Below, one piece after another: positions 61,306 through 64,000 of a stretch of DNA of 64,000 bases; positions within the stretch are counted from its first letter, which is position 1, and each line of letters starts with the position of its first letter. The DNA is from Jeotgalibaca ciconiae (lineage in GTDB: Bacteria > Bacillota > Bacilli > Lactobacillales > Aerococcaceae), in assembly GCF_003955755.1 (NCBI RefSeq), contig NZ_CP034465.1, forward strand, positions 1,482,001-1,546,000, given 5' to 3'. The position numbers were made by a program, and so were the translations under genes. The notes below the pieces were generated by a model, which did no database searches, was not told where the DNA came from, and was given only the letters and a program-made list of their open reading frames with translations.

Positions 61306-62368
61306 GTACTTATTAATTGAAGAAACTGAGATTCAGAATTTCTTATCTTTTCCTGATACCTTGTATCGACCTGAGTTCCGAACGGAGAATAAAAAAGAAC
61401 TTGCTCAAATTATCCGAGGAGAACATCCACTAAGTCATTATTTTCAAGCGATACCTTTTCTTGTGGAAGAGCACGGTCGGATCTTAGCTCGAGCAGTTTT
61501 GACTTTCTATCCGGAAGATTCCACTGCTTACTTAGGATATTTTGAAAGTTTGGATAATGATGAGGCGGCGCGCCTTTTATTAGATTTTGCGGAAAAAGAA
61601 AGCTTGGATCATGGGAAGAAAAAAATAGCAGGACCATTAAACGCGAGTTTTTGGCTTGGATACCGATTAAAAGTAAATCATTTTAATCGCCGACCTTATT
61701 TCTCAGAGCTATATCACCTTGATTATTATGAAAAACTCTGGGAGAAAAATGGTTTCGATAGAGAAGCCACTTATTATTCCAATCATTATAATCCCGTAGA
61801 TGGGCAGATGGATAGAAATAAATATTTGAAACGCTATAAGCAATTTAAAGGGCAAGGTTATCAAATTGTGAGTCCTGCTGGAAAAACTTTGAACCAAGAT
61901 TTCCTGGCTGTAGCAGAATTAATTCAAGATCGATTTCAGACATTTCCGGTTTTTAAAACCATTCAAATCGATGAATTTTTGCAGTTGTTTTCTGATTTGA
62001 AGGCGATACTGAATCGAAAGTATGTAAAAATAGCTTATAGTCCCAATGGAGAACTTGCGGGCTTTCTGATTTCTGTTCCTGACTATAGCACTCTTTTTAA
62101 TCAGGAAAAGCTGAATCTAAGAGCGATTGTACAATTTCTATTTAAAAAATACACCAGTCGTGAATACATTATTCTTTATATGGCAGTGAAAGAAGGGCAC
62201 GAGGGACTCGGCTCTGCACTGGTATATTCGCTGATGGAAGAATACAACAAACGTAAAATAAAGGCGACGTCTAGTTATATCCATGAAGGAAAAGTTTCTG
62301 GGGGTTATGCTTTTGGTAGTGTATATGAACAGAGTGAGTATGCTTACTATTCCAAGAGGATTAAGTGA
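61295..62368 (+). CDS. large GNAT-like N-acyltransferase
   Basis: The 357-residue protein resembles GNAT-fold proteins of the type with YLGYFESLDNDEAARLLLDFAEKESLDHGKKKIAGPLNASFWLGYRL, followed by PYFSELYHLDYYEKLWEKNGF. A second GNAT-like half has IAYSPNGELAGFLISVPDYS and MAVKEGHEGLGSALVYSLMEEY. Such proteins occur in bacterial lipid and sphingolipid loci. It could acylate the head-group amine or another amine; the substrate is unknown. ATG 61295 overlaps the previous gene by 11 bases; the open frame from 61193 is not used. Confidence 0.72.
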   Translation: MKAEYLLIEETEIQNFLSFPDTLYRPEFRTENKKELAQIIRGEHPLSHYFQAIPFLVEEHGRILARAVLTFYPEDSTAYLGYFESLDNDEAARLLLDFAEKESLDHGKKKIAGPLNASFWLGYRLKVNHFNRRPYFSELYHLDYYEKLWEKNGFDREATYYSNHYNPVDGQMDRNKYLKRYKQFKGQGYQIVSPAGKTLNQDFLAVAELIQDRFQTFPVFKTIQIDEFLQLFSDLKAILNRKYVKIAYSPNGELAGFLISVPDYSTLFNQEKLNLRAIVQFLFKKYTSREYIILYMAVKEGHEGLGSALVYSLMEEYNKRKIKATSSYIHEGKVSGGYAFGSVYEQSEYAYYSKRIK

Positions 62369-62406
62369 AAAACGGATGAATCCAGCAATTGGATTCATCC
62401 GTTTTT
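62368..62406 (+). terminator. perfect 17-bp terminator of the lipid operon
   Basis: AAAAACGGATGAATCCA (62368-62384) is exactly complementary to 62390-62406, ending in TTTTT. It also suits termination from the opposite strand. Confidence 0.9.
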
Positions 62407-62476
62407 CATTTAGAGAGACAGCTATAAGCAGTTTCTATTCAAGCAAATTCATGAGGGGAATATAGAACTTTAGCAA

Positions 62477-63382
62477 TTAAAATAACATGCGAAAGTCATT
62501 TTCTGAAAGAATGTGAATATTTCTACCGTTTCCTTGAAGTTCACGAACTTGTTGAATTTTTCGGCTTTCAGATGGAGTACCGATTTTTTGCCAATCCGAG
62601 TTAGATACCACGACGTAGGTCGTTTCGTAAGTTAATTGAGAATCAAAATGTCCGCCTGCATCGACAACGATTTGTGCAGCGTCATTGCGCTTCATTCCTT
62701 TCAAACGACCGGTAAAACAAACATGTTTTTTATAGAAAGGATGAGCCGGATCAAACTCAGTTGTTCGAGCTTTCAGCTCCGTTGTATTTTTGCTTTTTGA
62801 TTTTGCTGTTGAGTGAATAGGTCCAAAGCGATGAGAAAATAGTTTTCCCATTCGATAGTTATGTTCTTGTAAAAAGCCATCAATTTCAAAGTCATATGGT
62901 CGAAGTAATTTGCTGGCGATTGTGCCGCATGCGGAGGCATCATCCAACGCGTGATGGTGATGGTCAATCGACAATCCATAATAATCAAGAACACTGACTA
63001 GGCTGTTGCTGCGTAAGTCCAATAAACGTTTGGCCATAGCACATGTACAGAAATACTCGTTTTCCATTTGGGGCAATCGGTAAGTTTCAATCGTTTTTTG
63101 TAAACAATTCATATCAAATGGCGCAAAATGTGCAACCAACGGATCATCTCCGATAAAAGAACGAATCTCTGAGTAGAGTTGATCAAAACGCTGAGCACCC
63201 CTCACATCTTCAGGATAAATACCATGAACAGATATATTGGAAGAACTGAAGGATTGGACTGGATTAATTAGGTTGTAATAACGTTCGACTTCTTTTCCAT
63301 CTACAAAACGACTCATTCCGATAGAACAGATGCTGTCGCCTCGGTTATTGGCCGTTTCAAAGTCAAGAGCGATATAATTCAA
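62477..63382 (-). CDS. DnaQ-like 3'-5' exonuclease with C-terminal BRCT domain
   Basis: The 301-residue protein has a DEDDh exonuclease domain (1-165): IALDFETANNRGDSICSIGMSRF (DxE), LVAHFAPFDMNCL and HHHALDDASACGTIASKLL. It has a BRCT domain (about 215-301): KKHVCFTGRLKGMKRNDAAQIVVDAGGHFDSQLTYETTYVVVS. The pairing resembles the exonuclease-BRCT proteins of Lactobacillales related to DNA polymerase III epsilon. It may act in repair. It begins with TTG 63382 after AAGGAAGAAGG. Confidence 0.88.
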   Translation of the reverse strand: MNYIALDFETANNRGDSICSIGMSRFVDGKEVERYYNLINPVQSFSSSNISVHGIYPEDVRGAQRFDQLYSEIRSFIGDDPLVAHFAPFDMNCLQKTIETYRLPQMENEYFCTCAMAKRLLDLRSNSLVSVLDYYGLSIDHHHHALDDASACGTIASKLLRPYDFEIDGFLQEHNYRMGKLFSHRFGPIHSTAKSKSKNTTELKARTTEFDPAHPFYKKHVCFTGRLKGMKRNDAAQIVVDAGGHFDSQLTYETTYVVVSNSDWQKIGTPSESRKIQQVRELQGNGRNIHILSENDFRMLF

Positions 63383-63576
63383 AAAATTTCCTTCTTCCTT
63401 TTCTGTATTCGATACCCTGATTATACAGATTTAAATGAAAAATTCCACGTTAACGGCTTAAAAAAGTAAGTAGTTCGAATAGCAATATTTGTTTGATGAT
63501 AAGGAGACTTTCTATCTATTTAACAAAAAATCGTTATAATAATGGGAAAAGAACAAATAGAGAGTGGAGTGAAAAA

Positions 63577-64000
63577 ATGTACCATTATTCTGTAGAAGAA
63601 TTAGATAAAAATAGAATGTACAAAATGATTTCAGGAAGCATTATACCTCGAGCAATTGGATGGATTACGACTCTTAATGAAGAAAGTGAAGTTGTCAACG
63701 CAGCCCCTTTTAGCTTTACGAGCGGAGTTTCGAATGAAGTGCCATTAATCTCAATGGCGATTTTAAGGAAAAATGGTGAACCAAAAGATTCGGCACGAAA
63801 TTTATTAGCCTATAAAAACGGAGTGGTTCATATTGTCAGTTCAGATATTGTTGACGATATGAACGAAACAGCTGCTGATCTCAAAGAAAGTGAAAGTGAA
63901 ATTGATCGGACGAATCTTCATTTAATTCCGAGTAAAACCGTAAAGACTCCTGGTATTAAAGAAGCTAAAATACGAATGGAAGTAAAGTTATATGACTATC
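63577..64000 (+). CDS. flavin reductase-like FMN-binding protein, 3' end outside window
   Basis: The first 141 codons of a flavin reductase-like domain: MYHYSVEELDKNRMYKMISG, SIIPRAIGWITTLNEESEVVNAAPFSF, TSGVSNEVPLISMAILRKNG and KDSARNLLAYKNGVVHIVSSD. The IPRAIGWITT and NAAPFS segments are family hallmarks of FMN binding. The frame is still open at the window edge. ATG 63577 follows AGTGGAG, and a TATAAT-like hexamer lies near 63534. Confidence 0.85.
   Translation, partial: MYHYSVEELDKNRMYKMISGSIIPRAIGWITTLNEESEVVNAAPFSFTSGVSNEVPLISMAILRKNGEPKDSARNLLAYKNGVVHIVSSDIVDDMNETAADLKESESEIDRTNLHLIPSKTVKTPGIKEAKIRMEVKLYDY

Noticed and set aside
1-64000. tRNA, rRNA, prophage, insertion sequence or replication origin features
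   Set aside because: None was recognised on either strand by reading. A tRNAscan or profile search could still reveal small features missed by eye.

Overview
The window is a low-GC Firmicutes chromosome segment, most likely Lactobacillales (Carnobacteriaceae, Enterococcaceae or Aerococcaceae type). The reasons are AT-rich intergenic DNA, strong AGGAGG-type ribosome binding sites, Gram-positive lipoboxes, an EfrAB-type exporter pair, a Bce-type antibiotic-sensing module and a SirTM/macrodomain/GcvH-L operon. No rRNA, tRNA, CRISPR array, insertion sequence or prophage gene was recognised. The species is not identified.

Layout. 1-2.8 kb: the 3' part of an AAA_13-type coiled-coil ATPase and a decayed partner ORF. 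2.9-7.3 kb: nagB, an SRPBCC protein, a methyltransferase, a nicotinamidase-like hydrolase, an esterase and an Arr-type ADP-ribosyltransferase. 7.6-10.1 kb: a two-gene ABC-2 exporter. 10.4-16 kb: an Old Yellow Enzyme homologue divergent from the lipoyl-linked ADP-ribosylation operon (GcvH-L, macrodomain, SirTM, lipoate ligase, luciferase-like monooxygenase). 16.1-20.7 kb: a PTS locus that looks inactivated in its regulator, IIB and IIC, but keeps a DUF3284 gene and a MupG-like hydrolase. 20.8-26 kb: BceABRS-type module and a glutathione peroxidase. 26.3-29.1 kb: a zinc-scavenging lipoprotein cluster behind a Zur-like box. 29.2-36.7 kb: a Qnr-like pentapeptide protein, DUF2087 and DUF6176 proteins, an ArsR-SRPBCC fusion with a double operator, and a heterodimeric ABC exporter. 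36.9-41.8 kb: meso-diaminopimelate dehydrogenase, a sulfonate-type ABC operon with a cytoplasmic DsbA-like protein, and a cupin. 42-48.2 kb: ten small co-directional accessory genes, including a sirtuin that has lost its zinc cysteines. 48.5-52.7 kb: GNAT, DUF488, AraC and DUF4153. 53.1-62.4 kb: uppP, a GT2 glycosyltransferase, a PlsC-like protein and a tight six-gene lipid operon. The window ends with an exonuclease-BRCT protein and a truncated flavin reductase gene.

The most interesting systems are: (1) the lipid operon at 55.8-62.4 kb, whose CarS-like, CDP-alcohol phosphotransferase, phosphatidylserine decarboxylase-like and UbiA-like set parallels the later steps of the archaeal phospholipid pathway, joined to a rifampin-phosphotransferase-like swivelling kinase and an acyltransferase-like protein; (2) an Ig-like 'HYHTG' domain shared by three adjacent zinc lipoproteins, one copy sitting inside the ZnuA-type protein; (3) a dispersed element of about 208 bp in three copies plus one end fragment, each placed just after a transcription terminator; and (4) several apparently inactivated genes (PTS genes, a MocR-type regulator, a ZinT lipoprotein, a GNAT and the AAA_13 partner), which point to recent gene decay or to sequence errors.
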